Part shown: positions 1-5,656 of the stretch, in pieces | Layout: the number at the start of each line of letters is the position of its first letter | Numbering within the stretch: the stretch's first letter is position 1 | Source of the DNA: an uncultured Planctomycetaceae bacterium | GTDB taxonomy: Bacteria; Planctomycetota; Planctomycetia; Pirellulales; Thermoguttaceae | NCBI GenBank assembly: GCA_947307005.1 | Contig: CAMZHY010000144.1 | Coordinates: 1-8,351 of the forward strand | Direction of reading: 5' to 3' | DNA length: 8,351 nucleotides | Translations under genes and position numbers: made by a program | The notes under the pieces: generated by a model | The model's input: only the letters and a program-made list of their open reading frames with translations | The model's database searches: none | What the model was told of the DNA's origin: nothing

Positions 1-144
1 GAACCGGGCGACGTCGATTTCGACGACGACGGCGTCACGCTTTTTACGCCGAATCCGAAAGGAACGCGCCGCTGTTTTCTCGTCGACGAGACGCAGCGCG
101 TTCGCGTCGGCGAGGCGTTTGTCAATCTGTGTTCGGAACCGTAA
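1..144 (+). CDS. Nucleoside hydrolase-like protein, C-terminal fragment (cut by window edge)
   Basis: The window opens inside a plus-strand reading frame and shows its last 47 codons, ending at TAA 142-144. The fragment aligns without gaps to the last 47 residues of the complete nucleoside hydrolase at 1885-2952; I count 34 of 47 identical residues. Shared blocks include EPGDV, DDDGV, PNPKG, RRCFL and RVGEAF, and both end in LCSEP. No catalytic residue lies in this piece, so the function is inferred only from the paralogue: cleavage of the N-glycosidic bond of nucleosides or a related N-riboside. The gene is convergent with the PHP gene and is followed at once by hairpins at 147-177 and 204-240. 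The upstream part lies outside the window, so a signal peptide and an intact active site cannot be confirmed. Confidence 0.85.
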   Translation, partial: EPGDVDFDDDGVTLFTPNPKGTRRCFLVDETQRVRVGEAFVNLCSEP

Positions 145-177
145 AAAAACGCCCCCTTCGACGCGAAGGGAGCGTTT
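143..177 (-). terminator. Rho-independent terminator of the PHP gene, possibly bidirectional
   Basis: Arms 147-160 and 164-177 pair over 14 positions around the 3-base loop ACG. On the plus strand one position (C153/A171) is a mismatch. On the minus strand the same position is a G-U wobble, so the stem is complete. The A run at 143-149 becomes a seven-T tract read on the minus strand directly after the stem, which fits termination of the PHP gene. On the plus strand the hairpin lies 3 bases past the nucleoside hydrolase stop and is followed by CGATTTTGATT, so it may also work that way. Confidence 0.8.
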
Positions 178-203
178 CGATTTTGATTCAGCCCGACTCA
201 TAA

Positions 204-250
204 CGCCGCGAGGAACGCTGAAAACGCGCGCCTCGCGGCGATTTGCGTTT
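204..250 (+). terminator. Second hairpin between convergent genes, likely terminator for the plus-strand gene
   Basis: A perfect 10-bp GC-rich inverted repeat (204-213 with 231-240) encloses a 17-base loop. On the plus strand it is followed by ATTTGCGTTTT, a broken T-rich tract. It lies between the stops of the two convergent genes, close to the stop of the PHP gene. On the minus strand there is no T tract directly after it, so that strand probably relies on the hairpin at 147-177. Confidence 0.5.
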
Positions 251-1629
251 TATAGAGAGTCGCCGTCTCGATACGGTTGGGTCCAAGCGGCGTCGGCGGA
301 GAGGGGCGATCTGTCGTAACTGGTTCCATGGTAGCAGCATCCCGCGTCGACGCGGTAGCCCTTCGCGCGGACGTAGAGGTCGTCTGGCTTGAGCGTGTAG
401 CTTCCTTCGAGTCCGTCGACCGTTTCGAGCGTCTTCCCGATTTCTTTGGACCAACATTCGACGGAGCGCGGCGGACGACCGTCGGAGCCGTCGATTTCTA
501 GGACTTTGAACGTTTCGTCGAACCCCTTCTTCGTCCCGACGAATTCGATGCGATATTTTCCCTCAACCTGCGGATCGAGCTTGACTTCGAGCGTCTTGCC
601 GTCGAAACGAACATGGGCGAATTCCAACCCCGTCGAGATATAGGACGCGCCTTTGTTCATCGCGTCAAAGATCGCGCCGATCTCGAGCGCGTTGGCGCGG
701 ACTCTGGTCCAACTGTGGAACGGCGCGTAGTCGTCCCGGAAAACGCCGTGGCTGTCGTCCGTTCCCGTCGCGTAGAGGAGCGGCTGGTCGCTCTTCGCGC
801 GGCAGGCGTTGACGATATCCCAAAGCTGCTCCGGCGTCCACGCCTCGGGGAGATATTGCCACGACGTGTTGTTGTTCGTCACCTCCATGAAGCGGATTCC
901 CGGTCGTTCCAAGACGTAACTCGGCTGGATATTGTAATATTGCCACATCGGGTGATTGAGCGTATAGAGATACGGCTTGTCGGCGTCGGCGTAAGTTTCG
1001 AGCGTCTTGTCGTAGGTTTCTGCGACCAGATTCTTGATGCTCGGGTCTTCAATGAAGAACGTTTTGTTCACGTTGAGAAGGTTGACGTGAACGTTTTGCG
1101 CGGTCATTTCGAAGCCCGGGATTAAGAGGAATTTCCCTTTTTCCTCAAAGAGCGAAGACAGTTCGTCCTCCGTCTGCATGCGAACGTAAACGCCCTCTTT
1201 TGTTTCCTTGAGCTTTACGGAATCTTCGCCAAAGATCTGTTGCGCGCGCTTAACGTCCTCCTCGACGAGGTTTGGCCAGGCGTAGGAGGGAGCGATTCGT
1301 TTCCAGAAGGACGTTTCGCCGTCGAAAAACTTGAGATCGCTCGGCGTATAGTTCATGCCGAATCCGGTAAAACGAAGTTCCGGCTGATGAAGAATGTTGT
1401 GATCGGTCAGCGAAAAGAATTCGTAACCCCTTTTCTTATACGCGTCGATAACGACCTCGGGGAGATCCCGTCCGTCGCTCCAATGCGAGTGACAGTGAAT
1501 ATTTCCCTTGTACCATCGCTGCGGCGCCGCGACGGCGGGCGCGTCGGCGGCGATAAGATTGATCCGAGGTCCGACAAGGCCCAGCGCGAGCGCGCCGGTC
1601 GCCGTTTTAAGAAAATCTCTTCTTTTCAT
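250..1629 (-). CDS. Tat-exported PHP-domain metallohydrolase (CehA/McbA-like)
   Basis: This 459-residue protein begins with a twin-arginine signal (KRRDFLK at 2-8, then a short hydrophobic stretch to about 27), so folded export, probably with bound metal, is likely. The PHP metal ligands can be followed in order: HCHSHWSDG at 45-53 (H45, H47, D52), LTDHN at 74-78 (H77), GFEMT at 172-176 (E174), NHP at 225-227 (H226) and GTDDSHG at 289-295 (D292, H294). The C-terminal 120 residues look like a beta-rich extension of the kind seen in long PHP proteins and end near AAWTQPY. PHP enzymes hydrolyse phosphoesters or related bonds using two or three metals; the substrate here is unknown. Start choice: ATG at 1629 is preceded 7 bases away by AAGGA and puts the Tat motif at the extreme N terminus. 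The gene is divergent from one nucleoside hydrolase and convergent with its paralogue. A role in exogenous nucleotide or sugar-phosphate scavenging is possible but is only inferred from that context. Confidence 0.9.
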   Translation of the reverse strand: MKRRDFLKTATGALALGLVGPRINLIAADAPAVAAPQRWYKGNIHCHSHWSDGRDLPEVVIDAYKKRGYEFFSLTDHNILHQPELRFTGFGMNYTPSDLKFFDGETSFWKRIAPSYAWPNLVEEDVKRAQQIFGEDSVKLKETKEGVYVRMQTEDELSSLFEEKGKFLLIPGFEMTAQNVHVNLLNVNKTFFIEDPSIKNLVAETYDKTLETYADADKPYLYTLNHPMWQYYNIQPSYVLERPGIRFMEVTNNNTSWQYLPEAWTPEQLWDIVNACRAKSDQPLLYATGTDDSHGVFRDDYAPFHSWTRVRANALEIGAIFDAMNKGASYISTGLEFAHVRFDGKTLEVKLDPQVEGKYRIEFVGTKKGFDETFKVLEIDGSDGRPPRSVECWSKEIGKTLETVDGLEGSYTLKPDDLYVRAKGYRVDAGCCYHGTSYDRSPLSADAAWTQPYRDGDSL

Positions 1630-1636
1630 AACGCGA

Positions 1637-1641
1637 TCCTT
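1637..1641 (-). promoter_or_regulatory. Ribosome binding site of the PHP gene
   Basis: Read on the minus strand this is AAGGA, 7 bases before the ATG at 1629. It supports that start over any internal one. Confidence 0.7.
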
Positions 1642-1715
1642 TATAAGAGTAACCGGGGGACGCGCCGACGACGGAAAACCGGAGATTTTTTTCTTCTCCC
1701 GTCGACGACCAGTCT

Positions 1716-1744
1716 ATCATAAATCGCGAGGGGACCGTCGTCAA
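1716..1744 (-). promoter_or_regulatory. Sigma70-type promoter of the PHP gene
   Basis: On the minus strand, TTGACG (1739-1744) and TATGAT (1716-1721) are separated by exactly 17 bases. Each hexamer differs from consensus at one position. The predicted transcription start near 1709 leaves a leader of about 80 bases before the ATG. The leader holds a short GGGAG...CTCC inverted repeat around an A-rich loop. Confidence 0.7.
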
Positions 1745-1772
1745 GTTTTTGGAAAATAGCGCGCCAAAACGC

Positions 1773-1800
1773 TTGCTTTAAGGCGCGGCGCGATTAAAAC
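1773..1800 (+). promoter_or_regulatory. Weak candidate promoter of the nucleoside hydrolase gene
   Basis: TTGCTT (1773-1778) and TAAAAC (1795-1800) are 16 bases apart on the plus strand. Both are poor matches to consensus. This is the best-spaced pair I found in the divergent intergenic region, so it is tentative. Confidence 0.22.
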
Positions 1801-1811
1801 AACAAGAGTCC

Positions 1812-1856
1812 CGCCCAGTTAAGATTCAACGGGCGCGGAGGTTCGTTGGCGCAACG
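1812..1856 (+). promoter_or_regulatory. Two stem-loops in the nucleoside hydrolase leader
   Basis: The first stem pairs CGCCC (1812-1816) with GGGCG (1831-1835), then GTT (1818-1820) with AAC (1828-1830) past one bulged A. The second pairs CGTTG (1844-1848) with CAACG (1852-1856) around a 3-base loop. They lie 30 to 70 bases before the start codon and could be leader RNA structure or an operator. No known riboswitch class is recognised. Confidence 0.3.
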
Positions 1857-1884
1857 TTGAGCTTTGAAGTCGGGGAATCGGAAA

Positions 1885-2952
1885 ATGACGTTAAAACTTC
1901 TTAATAGTCTTTTGGCGGTCGTCGCCTTGAGCTACGCGCCCCTGTTAGCGGCGGACGGCGACCTTCTTGACGTTCGCGACGTCCAGAACGCGCCCGTCAA
2001 ATTGATTTTCGACACGGATATCGGCGGCGATATCGACGACGCGTTCGCACTTGGATTGATTCACGCGCTCGCAAATCGCGGCGAATGCGAACTCCTCGCC
2101 GTGACCACGACGACCCCGCTTCCGTCGGCGGCAAACTACGTCGCCGCGTTCAATCGTCATTTTCAGCGTCCTCATATCGCGGTTGGAATCGGATCCGGCT
2201 TCGGACCGCTGGACTGTTATCCCTCGGAAATCCTAGCTTTGACGGACGACGCGGGCCGTCCGCGCTATCCTGTTCCCGACGGATTCGTCGCGAAAACGGC
2301 GGTCGCGACGCTTCGTCAAGTTCTTGCGGACGCTGAAGATTGGTCCGTTGTGATCGTGCAAGTCGGCGAGAGTTCCAATCTTGCCGCGCTGCTCGATTCA
2401 ACGGCTGACGAGATTTCGACCCTTTCAGGAGTCGAACTCGCGCGGCGCAAGGTTCGGCTTGTCGCGGTTATGGGAGGCGCGTTTACGCTCGATCCGAGCG
2501 CCGCCGGATACGAAGGACGCCGGGAGTCGAACATTATCTGTTCCGTTCCAGCGGCGCAAAAACTCGTTCGCGAGTGGCCGGGAGAAATCGTTTTTTCCGG
2601 CTACGAGATCGGCGACCGTATCCGCATGAATCCCGTCAATCTCAAACGCGACTACTGCGGCAAGGCGCGTATCCTGTATGATTCCTTTGCGTTCTGGACG
2701 GCGAAATGCACGACGGAGGGCTTCGATCATCGTCGTCCGACGTGGGATCTTACGCCCGTCCTTTTTGTCGTCCGTCCCGAAGAAGGACGGGGATATTTCA
2801 CGCTCTCCGAACCGGGCGACGTCGAAATCGACGACGACGGCGTCGCGCGCTTTGTCCCCAATCCGAAGGGAAAACGCCGCTGTTTTTTACAGAACGAAGA
2901 AGAACGAATTCGCGTCGGCGAGGCGTTTGCCGATCTTTGTTCCGAACCGTGA
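1885..2952 (+). CDS. Exported inosine-uridine nucleoside hydrolase family protein
   Basis: This 355-residue protein has a cleavable signal peptide (basic TLK start, hydrophobic core, cleavage probably near LLA/ADG at 22-23), so it should act outside the cytoplasm. The calcium-binding signature of nucleoside hydrolases is clear: DTDIGGDIDDAFAL at 43-56. Other family blocks are VQVGESSNLAALL at 158-170, VAVMGGAF at 193-200 and ESN at 214-216, matching the ribose-binding E-x-N. The family hydrolyses the N-glycosidic bond of ribonucleosides to base and ribose. In the late block that carries His-Asp in classical members this protein reads TWDLTP at 286-291, so D288 is kept and Trp stands where His is expected; substrate choice may differ. 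Start choice: a TTG at 1864 would add seven residues, but ATG 1885 gives a normal signal peptide and has GGGGA 8 bases upstream. It is paralogous to the fragment at 1-144. Confidence 0.88.
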   Translation: MTLKLLNSLLAVVALSYAPLLAADGDLLDVRDVQNAPVKLIFDTDIGGDIDDAFALGLIHALANRGECELLAVTTTTPLPSAANYVAAFNRHFQRPHIAVGIGSGFGPLDCYPSEILALTDDAGRPRYPVPDGFVAKTAVATLRQVLADAEDWSVVIVQVGESSNLAALLDSTADEISTLSGVELARRKVRLVAVMGGAFTLDPSAAGYEGRRESNIICSVPAAQKLVREWPGEIVFSGYEIGDRIRMNPVNLKRDYCGKARILYDSFAFWTAKCTTEGFDHRRPTWDLTPVLFVVRPEEGRGYFTLSEPGDVEIDDDGVARFVPNPKGKRRCFLQNEEERIRVGEAFADLCSEP

Positions 2953-3007
2953 TCGCGGCGCCGCGCAAGCGACGTCGAACCGCATTATTAGAAAAAAACA
3001 AGCCGTT

Positions 3008-3026
3008 CGTCAGTTTGGGTTTGACG
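3008..3026. terminator. Weak candidate terminator between convergent genes
   Basis: A 5-bp stem (CGTCA 3008-3012 with TGACG 3022-3026) has a 9-base loop and is followed by TTTAAAC on the plus strand. On the minus strand a seven-T tract (2991-2997) lies about ten bases beyond the stem. It is the only plausible hairpin I saw in the 85 bases between the stops at 2952 and 3038, but it is weak. Confidence 0.25.
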
Positions 3027-3037
3027 TTTAAACATCG

Positions 3038-3490
3038 CTATGACGCCGCCCGAGAGGAATTGGTTGTTTCCTCGTTTTCTTCAGGCGTATATTTCGCCAA
3101 CACGCTTCGAAAATGATCGTTGAGCGGCTCGCTTTTGTGAACGTCGAAATTGATCGCGCACAGGACGACCTTCGTAACGGCGCAACGCTCGGGCGTCGGG
3201 GCGGCGTCGCGGACGCGCCAGAGTTCTTGCGTGAGTTCGAAGGATTTTTCGCCGATTCGACTCGTCCACGTGTGGATTTCGACGCGGTCGTCGACGAACG
3301 TTTCGCGGAGAAAATCGACCGCGACGTTGACGATTACAAGACCGTGCGGCTTGGTATGGAACCCCGGCAAAAGCTCTTCGTAGAGCGTCGTTCGGGCGCG
3401 GTCGAACCATCGAGAAAACGCAAGGAAATCGATATGCCCCTGCATATTCGTGTCCGCGACCTGCGGTTGAATTTTCGTGTCGTAATACAT
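3038..3490 (-). CDS. YbgC/4HBT-like acyl-CoA thioesterase paralogue with Asn at the catalytic position
   Basis: This is a cytosolic hotdog-fold protein of 150 residues from the chosen ATG. It aligns along its length with the upstream neighbour at 3535-3939, roughly half identical by eye, sharing MYY, PQVADT, MQGH, WFDR, KSFE, TQELW, ERCA and HKSEP. In the YbgC/4-hydroxybenzoyl-CoA thioesterase family the active-site Asp is the second acidic residue of a D-x-D motif. Here that motif reads DTN (13-15), so N15 replaces it, and the following GHVN reads GHID. It also has a 4-residue insertion around 94-100 and a polar C-terminal tail. Start choice: ATG 3490 matches the paralogue's MYY start. A GTG at 3538 would add 16 unrelated residues, but it overlaps the upstream TGA as GTGA, a typical coupled start, so it remains possible. 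Neither has a clear ribosome binding site. It may be inactive, altered in mechanism, or a partner subunit. Confidence 0.82.
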   Translation of the reverse strand: MYYDTKIQPQVADTNMQGHIDFLAFSRWFDRARTTLYEELLPGFHTKPHGLVIVNVAVDFLRETFVDDRVEIHTWTSRIGEKSFELTQELWRVRDAAPTPERCAVTKVVLCAINFDVHKSEPLNDHFRSVLAKYTPEENEETTNSSRAAS

Positions 3491-3534
3491 CACGGAATGT
3501 CGGCGCGAACTGACAAACGGCGGCGCGAAGCGGG

Positions 3535-3939
3535 TCACGCCGTTGGATCGTAATGATATTTTTCGAGCGCTTCGCGGAACTTGGGCGAAATCGGCTCGCT
3601 CTTATGACTTGCAAAATCGAACGCGCAGAAGACGGTGCGCCCCGTCGCGCAGCGTTCGCCCTGTTGCCATAGCTCCTGCGTTACTTCAAACGACTTCACG
3701 CCGATTAGACTGACCCAAGTCCTGATCTCCACGTCGTGATGCACGTAAACCTCGTGAAGAAACGTAACTTCCGTGTGGAGCACGACGATTCCATGCTCGT
3801 GGAAATTCAGTTCGGGCGAAAATTCTTTGTAGATCGGGACGCGAACGCGGTCGAACCAGTTTGAGTAGGCGAGAAAATTAACGTGTCCCTGCATATCCGT
3901 ATCCGCAACCTGCGGGGAAAGCGTTGACGTATAGTACAT
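3535..3939 (-). CDS. YbgC/4HBT-like acyl-CoA thioesterase
   Basis: This 134-residue protein has the normal length for single-domain hotdog thioesterases, which hydrolyse acyl- or aroyl-CoA thioesters in the cytosol as dimers or tetramers. The N-terminal signature QVADTDMQGHVNFLAY (10-25), followed by WFDRVR, matches the family's D-x-D...GHVN...Y...(W/F)...R pattern, with D15 the expected catalytic Asp. The central hotdog strands include VEIRTWVS and SFEVTQELW. No signal peptide is present. ATG 3939 is preceded 7 bases away by AAGGT, a fair ribosome binding site. Its TGA lies 44 bases before the homologous ATG of the next thioesterase gene and overlaps that gene's alternative GTG, so the two are surely co-transcribed. 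The acyl substrate cannot be read from sequence. Confidence 0.87.
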   Translation of the reverse strand: MYYTSTLSPQVADTDMQGHVNFLAYSNWFDRVRVPIYKEFSPELNFHEHGIVVLHTEVTFLHEVYVHHDVEIRTWVSLIGVKSFEVTQELWQQGERCATGRTVFCAFDFASHKSEPISPKFREALEKYHYDPTA

Positions 3940-3961
3940 GGCGCGACCTTAGAGCTGGAAA

Positions 3962-3999
3962 CAAAACGAGCGCCGTCCGCAGGTTTGCGAACGACGCTC
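3962..3999 (-). terminator. Rho-independent terminator of the DUF1080-PepSY gene
   Basis: Arms 3968-3981 and 3986-3999 pair around a 4-base loop over 14 positions. Two positions are C/A mismatches on the plus strand but G-U pairs on the minus strand, so the full stem exists only in minus-strand RNA. It is followed there by GTTTTGTTT. This fits a terminator 64 bases after the stop at 4063, insulating the DUF1080 gene from the thioesterase pair. Confidence 0.8.
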
Positions 4000-4002
4000 C
4001 GT

Positions 4003-4030
4003 ATTTTAACACGACGCGGTCGTCAGACAA
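4003..4030 (-). promoter_or_regulatory. Candidate promoter of the thioesterase pair
   Basis: On the minus strand TTGTCT (4025-4030) and TAAAAT (4003-4008) are 16 bases apart, with four and five consensus matches. The start point would fall near 3996, at the edge of the terminator hairpin 3968-3999, so new transcripts would begin inside its 5' arm. That overlap makes the call uncertain. Confidence 0.33.
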
Positions 4031-4062
4031 GAGGTCGAGACGCGCGCGTCGTTCTCCGAAAC

Positions 4063-5460
4063 TCAGTCGTCGTTATCAACGTCGAATTCGACGATCGCGC
4101 CGGTCGCCGCGTCGATATCGTAGTTGTATTCGGTCCTTCCGACGTGGAACTCGACTTCAAAGACGTTTCGACCGTTTTCACGATCGCGCTTAATCTGCTT
4201 TCTGGAAATCGTGTTCTCGGCGACTTTGGCGTGCTTCAGAGCGATCTGAAGCGCCTGCTGACCGGTAATTCCGGCGCCTGCGTTCTGCGTCTGAGCCGGG
4301 GCGGGAGCGGGAACGTAGCTTTCCGCGTCTTGGTCGAAGGAGAGGATCGCGCCCGTCTTGACGTCGATATCGTAATCGTATTCCATCTGGCCGGCGTAGA
4401 ATTCGATTTCATACTTCCAGACGCCGTCGTCGAGTTCCTTCTGAGCCTTCGTGAAGGTCACGGCGTTCGCCGCGAGCTTCGCGTGAGCCAGAGCGATTTC
4501 CTTAGCCTTTTCGACCGTGATTTCCGCGCCGTTGTTGGCGGCGGGAGCGGCGGTCGGCGCGAAGCTTTCCGCGTCTTGATCGAAGGAGAGAATCGCGCCG
4601 GTCGTCGGGTCGATGTCATAGTCGTATTCCATCTGACCGTGATAGAATTCGACTTCGATCTTCTTGATTCCGTCGTCGATATCTTCGCCGACCTTCGTGA
4701 AAGTCACGTCGTTCGCCGCGAGTTTCGCGTGAGCTAGGGCGATTTCCTTAGCCTTTTCAAGCGTGATTCCGTTCGCGGCGGGCTGTTCGTCTTTCGCGAG
4801 GGAAAGGATGCGGACGTTGCGGAACTGAACCGGGTCGCCGTGTCCGAGGAATCCGATGAAGCCGGACTTGTTGTGGAGACCGGGGTGCTCGGCGTTGTGG
4901 ATCGGCTTGGCGTTCGTAATGTCGGCGTCGACAATGACTTTGCCGTTGACGGTTACTTTAATATGCGGACCAACCGCTTCGATCTCTTCGTAGTTCCATT
5001 CGCCGATCGGCTTGAGAGCGCCGGTCTTGGCGGGGACGACGCCGTAGATGCTGCCGTGACGCTGCCATTCGGCGATTCCCGGATAGTCTTCGTCGATGAT
5101 CTGAATCTCCATGCCGTTGTAGGCGGCGTCGAGATTCGCGGCGGTCGTACGGATTCCAACGCCGTTGTTGCCGTTCTTGGGGAGTTTGAATTCGAAACGG
5201 AAGATGAAGTCGGAATACGCTTTCTTCGTTTCAAGGTTGCCGCCCTTTTCGCAGACGAAATATCCGTCCTTGACCGGGTAGCCGTCGATTCCGCTCTGCC
5301 AGATTTCCGGGCTGAGGGAATTGCCGTCGAAGAGGAGTTCGAAACCGAGCTTCTCTTCCAGAGGGGTAAGTTGGTTCAGCGGCTGGTCTTCCTGAGCGTT
5401 GGCGAAGGAAGCGACCGCGCAGACGCACGCGACGAGGGTCGCGACAAGAAACCTTTTCAT
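4063..5460 (-). CDS. Secreted DUF1080 (3-keto-disaccharide hydrolase) protein with three C-terminal PepSY-like repeats
   Basis: This 465-residue exported protein has a signal peptide at about 1-22 (KRFLVATLVACVCAVASFA, cleavage near ANA). Residues 38-221 form a DUF1080/3-keto-disaccharide hydrolase domain: GFELLFDGNSL at 39-49, FEFKLP at 89-94, GVGIR at 100-104, GMEIQIIDED at 116-125, HGSIYGV at 135-141, GEWN at 153-156, VNGKVIVD at 171-178, and the closing SGFIGFLGHGDPVQFRNVRI at 199-218. DUF1080 domains are jelly-roll folds linked to cleavage of 3-keto-glycosides. Three PepSY-like units follow (232-299, 314-381, 398-465), joined by Ala/Pro-rich linkers. Each unit runs from an I-T-x-x-x-A helix to EFxxGxxEYxYDID..TGAI. 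Start choice: the frame is open upstream to 5709, but that part overlaps the HEAT gene and is Arg-rich, whereas ATG 5460 starts the signal peptide with GAAGG about 10 bases before it. It has its own promoter (5582-5609) and terminator (3962-3999). Confidence 0.9.
   Translation of the reverse strand: MKRFLVATLVACVCAVASFANAQEDQPLNQLTPLEEKLGFELLFDGNSLSPEIWQSGIDGYPVKDGYFVCEKGGNLETKKAYSDFIFRFEFKLPKNGNNGVGIRTTAANLDAAYNGMEIQIIDEDYPGIAEWQRHGSIYGVVPAKTGALKPIGEWNYEEIEAVGPHIKVTVNGKVIVDADITNAKPIHNAEHPGLHNKSGFIGFLGHGDPVQFRNVRILSLAKDEQPAANGITLEKAKEIALAHAKLAANDVTFTKVGEDIDDGIKKIEVEFYHGQMEYDYDIDPTTGAILSFDQDAESFAPTAAPAANNGAEITVEKAKEIALAHAKLAANAVTFTKAQKELDDGVWKYEIEFYAGQMEYDYDIDVKTGAILSFDQDAESYVPAPAPAQTQNAGAGITGQQALQIALKHAKVAENTISRKQIKRDRENGRNVFEVEFHVGRTEYNYDIDAATGAIVEFDVDNDD
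4066..4767 (-). repeat. Three tandem PepSY-like coding repeats
   Basis: The units lie at 4564-4767, 4318-4521 and 4066-4269, with a period of about 82-84 codons. Units 1 and 2 have 54 of 68 identical residues by my count and are also close in DNA, for example in the segments around 4490-4520 and 4735-4765, which points to a fairly recent duplication. Unit 3 is much more diverged but keeps the EYxYDID..TGAI block. Confidence 0.85.
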
Positions 5461-5581
5461 CGTTATTCTGCCTTCGTGCAAATTAAAAGGGAAACTATGT
5501 CGGGAAAGCGTCGCGCAGCGTCGAACCGATCGGGAGATCGGGTACGAGCATCGGCGCGCGCGACGCCAGTTCTTTCCGCTA

Positions 5582-5609
5582 AGTATAAAACGTCGGCGGA
5601 ATCGGTCAA
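5582..5609 (-). promoter_or_regulatory. Sigma70-type promoter of the DUF1080-PepSY gene
   Basis: On the minus strand TTGACC (5604-5609) and TATACT (5582-5587) lie 16 bases apart, each with five of six consensus bases. The start would be near 5575, giving a leader of about 115 bases. The leader contains short inverted repeats (for example CCGAT...ATCGG at about 5526-5541) of unknown meaning. The rest of the 196-base gap to the HEAT gene shows no convincing terminator. Confidence 0.62.
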
Positions 5610-5656
5610 GGCGTACTAACCTCGCCGCCGAACCGAAGTTCAAGCAGTCGCGGGCG

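Noticed and set aside
613..1125. Plus-strand open frame of 170 codons inside the PHP gene
   Set aside because: It is antisense to a region encoding the PHP metal-binding motifs, with a composition typical of the reverse frame of this genome.
2678..3116. Arg/Ser-rich plus-strand frames overlapping the end of the nucleoside hydrolase
   Set aside because: They are out of frame with a well-supported gene and run into an intergenic region and the next gene; composition is that of a shadow frame.
3985..4737. Plus-strand repetitive open frame of 250 codons
   Set aside because: Its internal repeats are the antisense image of the PepSY units on the minus strand; it crosses a strong terminator and has no independent support.
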